DNA of 64,000 bases from Parahoeflea halophila (GTDB lineage: Bacteria > Pseudomonadota > Alphaproteobacteria > Rhizobiales > Rhizobiaceae): positions 908,836-972,835 of the forward strand of contig NZ_OCPC01000001.1 of assembly GCF_900220985.1 (NCBI RefSeq), read 5' to 3'. The position numbers were made by a program, and so were the translations under genes. Each line of letters opens with the position of its first letter. Position 1 is the first letter of the stretch. The notes under the pieces were generated by a model, which was not told where the DNA came from, ran no database searches, and saw nothing but the letters and a program-made list of their open reading frames with translations. This document shows, in pieces, positions 52,736 to 60,688 of the stretch.

Positions 52736-53932
52736 ATGACCACACCCCCCTGGACCGAGACGAAACCGACGGCCGTGCTGGTGTTTGCCGATGGCACGGT
52801 GATCCACGGCCATGGTGTCGGCGCCACCGGCGAGGCGCGCGCGGAAGTCTGCTTCAACACCGCCTTGACCGGCTATCAGGAAATCCTCACAGACCCGTCC
52901 TATCTCGGTCAGATCGTCACCTTTACCTTCCCCCATATCGGCAATATCGGCGCCAATCAGGAAGACATCGAGGACCTGACCCCGGCCGGCCGCATCGGCG
53001 CGGTTGGAGCTGTGTTCAAGGCCAATATCACCGAGCCGTCCAACTATCGCTCCGCCGGTCATTTCGATGCCTGGCTCAAGGCGCGCGGCATCATCGGCCT
53101 GTCGGGTGTCGACACGCGCGCGCTGACCGCCTGGATCCGCGAGAACGGTGCACCCAATGCCGTCATCGCCCATGATCCTTCCGGCAATTTCGACATCCCC
53201 GCCCTCACGGCCAAGGCTGCCGAGTGGAGCGGGCTGGAAGGTCTGGACCTCGCCAGGGACGCCTCCTCCGGACAATCCTCGAACTGGACCGAGGCGCCCT
53301 GGGTCTGGGAAAAGGGCTTTTCTCAAAGCGGCGAGCCGGTGGCCCACATCGTCGCCATAGACTACGGCGTCAAGCGCAACATCCTGCGGCTGTTCTCGGG
53401 CCTGGGCTGCAAGGTGACCGTCGTTCCCGCCACCATGAGTGCCGACGAAATCCTTGCCATGTCCCCCGATGGCGTGTTCCTGTCCAACGGCCCCGGCGAT
53501 CCGGCGGCCACGGGTGAATACGCGGTCCCGGTGATCCGCAAGCTGATCGAAACAGGAATTCCGATATTCGGAATCTGCCTTGGCCACCAGATCCTGGCGC
53601 TGGCGCTTGGCGGCACCACGGTCAAGATGCATCAGGGCCATCATGGCGCCAACCACCCGGTCAAGGACTACACCACCGGCAAGGTTGAGATCGTGTCGAT
53701 GAATCATGGCTTTGCGGTCGACGCGAAGAGTTTCCCCGAAGGCGTCGAGGAAACCCATGTTTCGCTGTTCGATGGCTCCAATTGCGGCCTGCGGCTGGTC
53801 GGCAAGCCGGTGTTCTCGGTCCAGCACCACCCCGAGGCCTCGCCCGGCCCGCAGGACAGCCACTACCTGTTCCGCCGCTTCATGAACATGGTCGGCGAGC
53901 GCAAGGGGCTCCCTGCCCTCGCCGAACGCTGA
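52736..53932 (+). CDS. carA: carbamoyl-phosphate synthase small subunit
   Basis: A 398-residue glutaminase subunit. The N-terminal CPSase_sm domain has F-N-T-A-L-T-G-Y-Q-E-I-L-T-D-P-S-Y near residue 42. The C-terminal class I glutamine amidotransferase domain shows the nucleophile in I-F-G-I-C-L-G-H-Q-I-L and the His/Glu pair in Q-H-H-P-E-A-S-P-G-P. It supplies ammonia to CarB for arginine and pyrimidine synthesis. The ATG at 52736 follows GGAG by 5 bases; an upstream GTG at 52721 lies in front of that site. carB is not adjacent in the window. Confidence 0.96.
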   Translation: MTTPPWTETKPTAVLVFADGTVIHGHGVGATGEARAEVCFNTALTGYQEILTDPSYLGQIVTFTFPHIGNIGANQEDIEDLTPAGRIGAVGAVFKANITEPSNYRSAGHFDAWLKARGIIGLSGVDTRALTAWIRENGAPNAVIAHDPSGNFDIPALTAKAAEWSGLEGLDLARDASSGQSSNWTEAPWVWEKGFSQSGEPVAHIVAIDYGVKRNILRLFSGLGCKVTVVPATMSADEILAMSPDGVFLSNGPGDPAATGEYAVPVIRKLIETGIPIFGICLGHQILALALGGTTVKMHQGHHGANHPVKDYTTGKVEIVSMNHGFAVDAKSFPEGVEETHVSLFDGSNCGLRLVGKPVFSVQHHPEASPGPQDSHYLFRRFMNMVGERKGLPALAER

Positions 53933-54269
53933 GTATCAGAGCAGATCTGAGGCCGATCCGTTAGCAGTACCCCTTCGGGAGACAGTACCGGCCGCGAGAG
54001 GCACGCCGGAATGCTTGCTGCAAACGCTGACTTTTTGAGGCGCCCGGACCCCGCGGCCGGTGTGACCGGGCGGCACACCCCTCGCGCGCAAACAGCCTGC
54101 TTGAGAAAGCTGGTCGCCAAAAAACACTGTGCCGGCTCAATTCAAATTGGCGAACGGAAACCACAGAATCCCTCAAGTGCATGCTCGAGACGACGAAATC
54201 GTAACAGATGCTGCCGCGCATTAACCAGTTGTTAACATACTGATTGATGAAGAAGGCGAGGCAGCTACC
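53933..54269. other. 337-bp interval after carA
   Basis: No supported gene. An A+T-rich stretch from about 54197 to 54260 with GTTAAC is likely to contain the promoter of the following membrane-protein gene. No terminator with a T tract is obvious after carA. Confidence 0.4.
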
Positions 54270-55412
54270 ATGTGGCTTCGAACAGGAGTGTTCAGCATGA
54301 GACGGCTAACCAGGCCCGGAATCTACCATATAGTCATGGCTGCAAGTCTGATTTCTGCGGTCGCCCTCTGGCTCAGCCTGGATCGTCGTTTTCTGGAGAA
54401 ATACCATTTAAGATGGGCGATCGATGATTGGGAGCTGGTCGAATACCCGCTGCTTCTTGCCACCTGCCTGTTCGCCTACTTGTTTGCCCGAGGCCTGATT
54501 CAGGGATTTTCGGAGTTCAAACCGGCGCCTCCCGTAAAATTTTCTCCGCTGAGTTACCTGCTCCTGACAGGCAATATCGTCATTACGTGTTTGGCTGTCG
54601 TGCTCATCATGTTCTATCGCGAGTATTTCGGCTGGAACGTGAAGGAATTGGGCCATATCGCATTGGCGCAGGAATTCATGATACTGGCCGGCTTGATCTT
54701 GCTGATGGCTTCAGCCTGGAGCCTGCGCAAGAGCGATCTGCGGACGGTGTTCGGCCTGAAGGCCGCGTGGATATGCGGTCTCATGGGGATTTCTGTATTC
54801 CTGCTCTTGATGGAAGAAATATCCTGGGGCCAGCATTTGTTTGGATGGGAAGCACCGGAGGCATTCGAGAAAAACATCCAGAATGAAACCAACATTCACA
54901 ATTTCTACACGAACAGATTCGAGTTTGCATATTATTCAGCGGCATTCCTGTGCTTCGTAATCCTGCCGGTTGTTGCAAGAAGAATAGAAATACGGGAGTT
55001 TGAGAGATTGCGGTTTTTCATCCCCCCTGCTTCATTTGGACTTGCTGCAATCCCCGTAGCTGGATTGATGTATGAAAACTGGGGCATTTTTATCTATCAG
55101 CTGTATTTCTTCGTCGGCGTCTTCCTCGCCTTGGTTGCAGCCAAATCGGGCGAGGGGCTGAACCGGCTGTCGATGATTGCGCTTGGCACTGTGATGATCG
55201 GGTCACAAATCGCATTTCTCGTTCTCGGGCATAAGCTCATGTCCAGCTACGAGATCGGTGAAATGAGGGAGACCGTGATCGCCTTCACCCTGGCGGCGTA
55301 CAGCGCGTGGCTCTTGGCCAACACACACACCGTGACGGGTCGCACCGGCGCGGTCCGGGTCAGACCTGGTGAGAAGTTCGACATAATGGCCGACACCGGC
55401 AGAACAAGCTGA
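54270..55412 (+). CDS. polytopic membrane protein of unknown function (E-E-I-S-W-G-Q family)
   Basis: A 380-residue protein with about nine or ten hydrophobic helices. The most striking motif is L-M-E-E-I-S-W-G-Q-H-L-F-G-W near residue 175, followed by N-I-Q-N-E-T-N-I-H-N-F-Y about twelve residues later. This pair of acidic, Trp, His and Asn residues recurs in a family of uncharacterised bacterial membrane proteins and could form an active or metal site at a membrane face. There is no signal peptide apart from the first helix. Starts at 54270 and 54297 are both ATG; the first has GAGG upstream. The gene stands alone. Confidence 0.75.
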   Translation: MWLRTGVFSMRRLTRPGIYHIVMAASLISAVALWLSLDRRFLEKYHLRWAIDDWELVEYPLLLATCLFAYLFARGLIQGFSEFKPAPPVKFSPLSYLLLTGNIVITCLAVVLIMFYREYFGWNVKELGHIALAQEFMILAGLILLMASAWSLRKSDLRTVFGLKAAWICGLMGISVFLLLMEEISWGQHLFGWEAPEAFEKNIQNETNIHNFYTNRFEFAYYSAAFLCFVILPVVARRIEIREFERLRFFIPPASFGLAAIPVAGLMYENWGIFIYQLYFFVGVFLALVAAKSGEGLNRLSMIALGTVMIGSQIAFLVLGHKLMSSYEIGEMRETVIAFTLAAYSAWLLANTHTVTGRTGAVRVRPGEKFDIMADTGRTS

Positions 55413-55784
55413 ACCGGACGTTTGGCGGGAGTGCTAGACCACCCAATTCTCCCAGGCCGCTCGCCAAGAAAGACCTCGGAAGGAAACTTGCCGACACGCT
55501 CTGAACATGGAAGATGGGCGGTGTCCGGCGTGTCATGATTGTGCATCCATCAGAGGCACAGCAACTGACTTCAGGTGGCAATCCCAACCTAATGCATGTC
55601 CGCAAAGGCCGATAACGTCAGCCTGAAACCCTGTCAGGACAGCGGGACCACCCGCTCCACCCGCCTCAGGCCGTTGCCTCATCCATGGAGCAACCCGCCT
55701 GCCCCGTAATTGATTGCGACCTCACCGCAATAACGGCGCCGGTCCCGCTGCAGGACCGGCACCCTTGGGCTTGAGATCGGCACA
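55413..55784. other. 372-bp interval, no gene seen
   Basis: The only structure I note is GCCGGTCC/GGACCGGC (55738-55760), an 8-bp stem with a 7-base loop located 25 bp beyond the stop of the minus-strand gene at 55785. It lacks a T tract, so it is at best a weak terminator. Confidence 0.4.
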
Positions 55785-56210
55785 CTAGGCGTGGGCCGCG
55801 CGCCATTGGCCGAAGGCAACCAGGAACAGCACCAAGAAGCTGACATTGGCCGCCGCATTGACCGGAACGCCCGCCATGACCGAGGCCAGGGAATCGACGG
55901 CGAACCAGCAATAGAGCCCGGTCATGGTGATCGAGCGGACAGCAGCTGGATCCACCGGCATCAGATGCGCAGCCAGTTTCCACAGTGTCACGCCCCAGCC
56001 AACCATAAGCCCGCCGGAAATCGCAATGAAGACGCGCGTTTCAGGCGCGGCGAGCATTTGCTGCCCGTCGAGCGGCCAGATGAAAAGGTCGACGGCAAAA
56101 ACCACCGGGCCGGCCAGCGGCGGCCAGGCTGCAAGTGCGAACACCAGTCCGAATGCGGCCACAAGAGCCGCAGCAGTCTTTACCCATGCCTGTGTACGTT
56201 CGTTTTCCAT
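55785..56210 (-). CDS. small four-helix membrane protein, hypothetical
   Basis: A 141-residue protein with four hydrophobic segments (about residues 10-30, 33-48, 60-80 and 115-138), and I-W-P-L-D-G-Q after the second. It is divergent from the XRE/MmyB regulator gene. The regulator's probable operator lies in the shared 118-bp interval, so this gene is its likely target. Repression of a neighbouring small membrane protein by such regulators is common, but I cannot assign the protein's function. The ATG at 56210 precedes M-E-N-E-R-T. A longer in-frame start to 56330 would run through the operator and is unlikely. Confidence 0.7.
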   Translation of the reverse strand: MENERTQAWVKTAAALVAAFGLVFALAAWPPLAGPVVFAVDLFIWPLDGQQMLAAPETRVFIAISGGLMVGWGVTLWKLAAHLMPVDPAAVRSITMTGLYCWFAVDSLASVMAGVPVNAAANVSFLVLFLVAFGQWRAAHA

Positions 56211-56266
56211 GTTTGCTACTCCGTTGTTGATGTGCGGAGAAAAGCGCCTCGCCCGGCACCCATCAA

Positions 56267-56281
56267 TTACCTTTGAGGTAA
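56267..56281. promoter_or_regulatory. Operator dyad for the XRE/MmyB regulator
   Basis: TTACCT-TTG-AGGTAA is a perfect inverted repeat centred between the divergent genes, 48 bp before the regulator and 57 bp before the membrane protein gene. TTACCTC/GAGGTAA-type sites are, to my knowledge, typical of regulators with a MmyB-like ligand domain. Confidence 0.65.
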
Positions 56282-56328
56282 GTGACAGGAGTTTCATCCC
56301 GCCTATGATGCGGCTCACGGAGGCAGAC

Positions 56329-57102
56329 ATGACAACTCAATTCGGCGGATTGCTGAGAGAATGGCGCGAGACCAGAAAGCTCAGCCAGCTCGACCTTGGT
56401 CTCAGCGCCAATGTTTCGGCGCGGCACATTTCCTTTCTCGAGACCGGGCGCGCCCGCCCCAGCCGCGCCATGGTGCTCAATCTCGGTACAGTGCTCGATG
56501 TGCCGCGAGGTTCGCGCAACGCCCTGCTGCATGCGGCAGGCTTCGCGCCCAGCTATCGCGCACGCGGGCTCGACGACGCGGAAATGGCACCGGTCACGGC
56601 CGCACTCGACTGGATGCTCGAGCGCCACATGCCCTACCCGGCGTTTGCGCTGGACCGCCACTGGACGATCGTGCAGGCCAATGAGATGGCGCAGATGCTG
56701 CTTGCGCAGATGAGGCTTGGCGAGGGCGCGAACCTGATCGAGGCGCTGGTGGAGGGCTCTGCCCTGTCCGCCAACATCGAGAACTGGCCTGAGGTGGCAC
56801 AGCATCTGGCTCAACGGCTGCACTCCGAAGCCGCCCATCTCGGCGGCGATGCCTATCTCGAGAAAATGGCCGCAAAACTCACCGCGCAGGCGGGATGCGC
56901 GACACCGGATCTGATGAATGGCAGCCAGGCCATCGTGCCCACCCGATACAGGCTGGGAGAGACGACGCTTTCGCTGTTTTCCACCATGAGCCAGTTCTCC
57001 AACGCCGAAGACATCGCGCTGGCCGATTGGAGGATCGAACACCTGTTCCCGGCCGACGAGGCGACGCGGCAGGTGCTGGAAACACTTGCTGCTGGCAGCT
57101 GA
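56329..57102 (+). CDS. XRE-family regulator with MmyB-like ligand-binding domain
   Basis: A 257-residue regulator. The N-terminal helix-turn-helix reads L-L-R-E-W-R-E-T-R-K-L-S-Q-L-D-L-G-L-S-A-N-V-S-A-R-H-I-S-F-L-E-T (in separate parts), with the strong S-x-R-H-I-S-F-L-E-T-G-R-A-x-P-S signature at residues ~33-48. The C-terminal domain (residues ~95-255) has A-L-D-R-H-W-T-I-V-Q-A-N and ends F-P-A-D-E-A-T, matching MmyB-like ligand-binding domains. GGAGG lies 6 bases before the ATG at 56329. It is divergent from the membrane protein gene and the dyad at 56267. The ligand is unknown; fatty acids have been suggested for homologues. Confidence 0.88.
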   Translation: MTTQFGGLLREWRETRKLSQLDLGLSANVSARHISFLETGRARPSRAMVLNLGTVLDVPRGSRNALLHAAGFAPSYRARGLDDAEMAPVTAALDWMLERHMPYPAFALDRHWTIVQANEMAQMLLAQMRLGEGANLIEALVEGSALSANIENWPEVAQHLAQRLHSEAAHLGGDAYLEKMAAKLTAQAGCATPDLMNGSQAIVPTRYRLGETTLSLFSTMSQFSNAEDIALADWRIEHLFPADEATRQVLETLAAGS

Positions 57103-57367
57103 GCACTTCGCCCGGATGCACGGACTGCGGGTGGCAGCCACTGTTGCGCCGAATTGGCCGGTGACGAGGCATGACAGCCTCCCTGCACCGCGGCTTCTGT
57201 GTTTCACGTCAGAACGCCACATCCTGAGATGAACCTATCGCGCCACCGCATGCGCCCTGTTCCGTGAACCCGGCGAGGCGTACGGCGATCGCTTGATCTC
57301 CGTTGTTGGACGAGCAGCGGAAACAGGTTAGAAAGAACAGCGTTATCGCACAGGGGAGACCGTTACT

Positions 57368-57742
57368 ATGGTAAAACGCCACGTGCTGACCTCTTTGATG
57401 ATCCTGTTGGGTGTTCTGGCCTGGACAAACAGCTACGGATCGAACCTGGCCCGGGCCGACGAGACCGAAACCGCGATCGCGACGGACGACGTGGACCTGG
57501 AAGCGGCGGAGAAAATCTTCAAGAAATCCTGCCGCGCATGTCACGGAAACAAGGCGCAAGGTGCGGCAAGCTATCCTAAACTCTCGCACCTGGAGCCGGA
57601 CTACATAGCGGAAAAGCTCGAGATCTACAGGTCGGGCGAGAAGATCGGGCCCAACTCGATCCTCATGATCCAGCCCGCCAAGAAATTGTCGGATGAGGAT
57701 ATCGCCAACATTTCGGTCTATGTCGCCACGGCTTTCGACTGA
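57368..57742 (+). CDS. c-type cytochrome, periplasmic
   Basis: A 124-residue class I cytochrome c. A signal peptide (residues 1-30, cleavage after A-R-A) precedes a single haem motif C-R-A-C-H (residues ~56-60) with the sixth ligand Met in N-S-I-L-M-I-Q-P. It is followed 279 bp downstream by a PQQ-type sugar dehydrogenase, so it is a good candidate for that enzyme's electron acceptor. GGGGAG lies 11 bases before the ATG. The interval from 57103 to 57367 has no gene. Confidence 0.9.
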   Translation: MVKRHVLTSLMILLGVLAWTNSYGSNLARADETETAIATDDVDLEAAEKIFKKSCRACHGNKAQGAASYPKLSHLEPDYIAEKLEIYRSGEKIGPNSILMIQPAKKLSDEDIANISVYVATAFD

Positions 57743-58020
57743 AGACGACTGCATGGCAGGCAAGCTCGACGGGTTCTTATCGAGACACGACATTCATGTA
57801 TTTAATCAAATTGTTGGAGTAAATTTCGGGCGCCAAGATTGATTTCCGGCGCCTGGGTGGGCACGACCGACCAGAAACAGATTACCGTTGACCGTATTTC
57901 TGCGAGGGATATACTTCGCAGGTCTCGGTCTCCATGGCCTCGATGATGATGTCGTACCATCTTCAATTTCGCCAGTGTATCGTAGACCAGTTGGAGACCT
58001 CCATACCAGGGAGGATAATC

Positions 58021-59313
58021 ATGGCCTGCAATTCATCTTTTTTGACGCTGCCGGCAGCAACACTGCTGCTCGCCGGATCTGCGCTGGCGGCTTTACCGGC
58101 CTTTGCCCAGAGCGGAATGAACACCACCAGCCTCATGAGCGAGGTCGTTCTCGACGGATTGGACAATCCTTGGGACATGGCGTTTCTCGATGACGGCACG
58201 ATGCTGTTCACCGAAAAATGCAAGGGGCTTTCGGTTCGCATGCCGGACGGCACCGTCAACGCGCTTTACGGAGTCGGCGATACCGAGGGCTATAGCTCAA
58301 ACGGGTCCGATCTCTTCTGCGAAGGCCAGGCGGGCATGATGGGCGTGGCCTTCGACCCGGACTTCGGCAACAACCGCCGCATCTATGTCTATTCAACCTC
58401 GAACATGTCCGATCCCCACACCAACCGGTTGATGCGGTTCACCTTGAGCGATGACTTCACCAGCGTTTCGGACCGGACCGATATCGTCGACGACGTTCCC
58501 TACAAGATGGCGGCCTCAAACCATCCCTTCGGCGGCCCGGGCGCGCACAATGGCGGCCGTGTCCGCTTCGGCCCTGACGGGGCCCTGTACCTGACAACCG
58601 GCGACACCCACAACGGCGAGGTGCCCCAGAGCCCGACGATGATGGGCTCCAAGGTGATCCGGATCGACACCGACGGGAACGCCCATCCCGACAACAGCCC
58701 ACCGGAAGGATTTGACAAGCGGACTTATACCTACGGGCACCGCAATGTTCAGGGTATCGCGTTTCACCCCGAAACCGGCGCTGCGATCACCGCCGAGCAC
58801 GGACCGTGGCACTCCGACGAGATCACCATCCTTGCAAACGGCGGCAATGCCGGTTGGGACCCGCGGCCGAACATGGCCGGGCGTGACGACTGCCCGGATG
58901 ACTATTGCGGCTACAGCCCGAACCAGGAAGGCGGCATGAACCGCTACGAGCGTGCGGCATGGATGCCGATGACGGATTTCGACACCTATCCCGATGCCAT
59001 GCCGCCGATCTGGAACAACAACGGCTGGTCGCAGGGCACATCCTCGGCAGCGTTCCTCGACGGCGAGGCCTGGGGAGACTGGAATGGCGCCATGGTCGTC
59101 GGCATCATGGGCATCGGCTTTGGCGGGACCCCGATCGGTCAGCGGATCGACGTCATACAGTTCAACGACGACAACACCGACGTCGAAGACGTGACCGAGA
59201 TGACCTTGCCGATGGAACCGGGGCGTTTCCGCTCAGTCGTCATGGGGCCCGATGGAAGCCTCTATACGGCGATCGACGAAGGCACGATCTACAAGCTGAC
59301 ACCCGGCAGCTAA
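58021..59313 (+). CDS. soluble PQQ-dependent sugar (aldose) dehydrogenase-like, periplasmic
   Basis: A 430-residue protein with a signal peptide (residues 1-31, cleavage after A-F-A). A six-bladed beta-propeller of the GSDH/Asd type follows. L-D-N-P-W-D-M-A-F-L-D-D-G-T starts the first blade. G-M-M-G-V-A-F-D-P-D-F, G-G-R-V-R-F-G-P-D-G-A-L-Y-L-T-T-G-D (calcium/PQQ region) and Y-G-H-R-N-V-Q-G-I-A-F mark later blades. The catalytic His region and Arg of the family are present. It would oxidise sugars in the periplasm and pass electrons to a cytochrome, probably the one at 57368. The start at 58021 has GGGAGG upstream. Cofactor biosynthesis genes are not in the window. Confidence 0.88.
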   Translation: MACNSSFLTLPAATLLLAGSALAALPAFAQSGMNTTSLMSEVVLDGLDNPWDMAFLDDGTMLFTEKCKGLSVRMPDGTVNALYGVGDTEGYSSNGSDLFCEGQAGMMGVAFDPDFGNNRRIYVYSTSNMSDPHTNRLMRFTLSDDFTSVSDRTDIVDDVPYKMAASNHPFGGPGAHNGGRVRFGPDGALYLTTGDTHNGEVPQSPTMMGSKVIRIDTDGNAHPDNSPPEGFDKRTYTYGHRNVQGIAFHPETGAAITAEHGPWHSDEITILANGGNAGWDPRPNMAGRDDCPDDYCGYSPNQEGGMNRYERAAWMPMTDFDTYPDAMPPIWNNNGWSQGTSSAAFLDGEAWGDWNGAMVVGIMGIGFGGTPIGQRIDVIQFNDDNTDVEDVTEMTLPMEPGRFRSVVMGPDGSLYTAIDEGTIYKLTPGS

Positions 59314-59355
59314 GCTCGGGCGGTGCCGCGCGGCCGGTTCGCGCGGATTGCATAT

Positions 59356-59460
59356 CAGCGCCGCGCATCCAGTCGGATGCGCAAAACGCGCTGTATCGCT
59401 TAGGAATGGTGCATGTACGTTATCGGTCAAATGAATTCATCTGAACGCGACAAGCATCAG
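59356..59460 (-). repeat. 105-bp intergenic repeat, copy 3
   Basis: Third copy of the element at 37737 and 38383, ungapped and in the same orientation relative to its gene. On the minus strand it begins C-TGA-TGCTTGT, with TGA as the stop of the gene at 59457. It is more diverged, with one arm changed to TGCTTGT, but the second hairpin GCGCATCC/GGATGCGC is exact. Confidence 0.9.
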
Positions 59461-59843
59461 TCTCCGAAGACCAGCGTTTCGGGAATCTCGAAACGCTGGT
59501 CATCCACCCTTACGTGAAACATGCCGCCGGACAGGCGCCAATCCATGTCGGTGCCGGTGCCTGACATGGTGGCATTGCCGCGCAGAAAAGCTCGATCCGA
59601 AAACATCAGACTGCGGGCAAAGCCGTTCGGAAATCTGACAACCACCGCAGCCGCGTCCTCAGCACGCGCGACGTCCGCGCTGCAAGGCTCGAGCGGCTGC
59701 CCAACCTCCTGGGCGCAGCGTACCTCGCCGGTGGCATCGAACGTGCCGGATTTCGCGCGGTCATTTGCCGTCGCGATGTCACCCATGGCAACACCCGGCA
59801 GCAGTGCAGTGATCACCAGCACAATCAGAAAGTCCCTACGCAT
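59457..59843 (-). CDS. small exported hypothetical protein
   Basis: A 128-residue protein with a signal peptide (residues 1-21, cleavage near A-M-G). The mature part contains one Cys pair (C-A-Q-E-V-G-Q-P-L-E-P-C) and beta-strand-like segments (A-A-V-V-V-R-F-P-N-G-F, W-R-L-S-G-G-M-F-H-V-R-V-D-D). It resembles small periplasmic proteins of unknown function in rhizobia. The stop lies in repeat copy 3. The ATG at 59843 is a normal start. It is convergent with the sugar dehydrogenase gene. Confidence 0.75.
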   Translation of the reverse strand: MRRDFLIVLVITALLPGVAMGDIATANDRAKSGTFDATGEVRCAQEVGQPLEPCSADVARAEDAAAVVVRFPNGFARSLMFSDRAFLRGNATMSGTGTDMDWRLSGGMFHVRVDDQRFEIPETLVFGD

Positions 59844-59993
59844 TGCCTCACTCCGAAAGGGGGCGTTGCACCAGTGTTGCCAAAGTCCGGCCTGCTGGCA
59901 AGAAGCCGATCCGCACGCGGCCGCCCTTGCCCGGGACAGGGATACCGGAAAAGCAACGGCCTTCCCGGGGAAAAGCCTTACCGCGAAACCGCA

Positions 59994-60575
59994 TCAGATC
60001 GATCCGAGGTAGTAACCGATCGCCTCTGACAACTCGGTTTCTTCATAGCCGAAATGGGAGCGCACGACCGCTTCCAGTTTCCGGAATATGGCGCCGGCCT
60101 GAGAGAAATTTTCCTCCGAGGGCTCTTCCGCCAAGGCCTCTGCCGCATGGTTGAGGCGGATGATCAACTCGTGCACCACCTCATGCTCCGCCTTCAGCTT
60201 CGCCACGACCTCGCGGAACCTGCCGCCACCCGCTGCCTCGATCCTGGGGAACATGTCTGAGCTTTCAATGTCGTGGTGAAACTTGAGCACCTGGCATTCA
60301 CGGCCGCAGAGCGAGCCGAACACGCGAAAATTCTCGGCCATATCGAGGGAGAGCACAAGCTGCTTCAGATGCTCCGGAGGTGCATGCCGCGCTTCGATCC
60401 GCGTGAGGATCGCGCCGATTTGGCCCATTTCCCTCAGGTAATGGCGGTGGATGGCAGCCAGTTGACCACCTTGGCGACGATGGATTTCCGTTGCCTCGGG
60501 CACCGGTGGGGCCTTGGGCCGCGCAGCTTCATCGACGCTGAGTTCATCCAGCGTCTGGTTCGAAAGATCAGTCAT
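59994..60575 (-). CDS. hemerythrin-domain protein
   Basis: A 193-residue protein with a hemerythrin HHE four-helix domain. Metal ligands are expected from H-R-R-Q-G-G-Q and A-I-H-R-H-Y in helix A, F-H-H-D-I-E-S-S-D in helix B, E-H-E-V-V-H in helix C and H-F-G-Y-E-E in helix D. The first 35 residues are a polar extension. It likely binds a di-iron centre with oxygen or nitric oxide, as sensor or scavenger. The next gene upstream is the MATE transporter, 113 bp away in the same direction. The ATG at 60575 is chosen because in-frame sequence upstream is not conserved-looking. No FNR box is obvious here. Confidence 0.87.
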   Translation of the reverse strand: MTDLSNQTLDELSVDEAARPKAPPVPEATEIHRRQGGQLAAIHRHYLREMGQIGAILTRIEARHAPPEHLKQLVLSLDMAENFRVFGSLCGRECQVLKFHHDIESSDMFPRIEAAGGGRFREVVAKLKAEHEVVHELIIRLNHAAEALAEEPSEENFSQAGAIFRKLEAVVRSHFGYEETELSEAIGYYLGSI

Positions 60576-60688
60576 GCGGCATATATTGACCTGACATCGC
60601 CCACGTCGAGACGTTCTCCCCGGCCCCGAATGCCACCACCCTGCACCTTCCTTAGCGTCACCAACGCGCCTACCTTTCCTGCTTCGCC

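Noticed and set aside
60576-60620. TTGACCTGACATC before the hemerythrin gene as an FNR box
   Set aside because: It does not match TTGAT-N4-ATCAA and has no second half-site.
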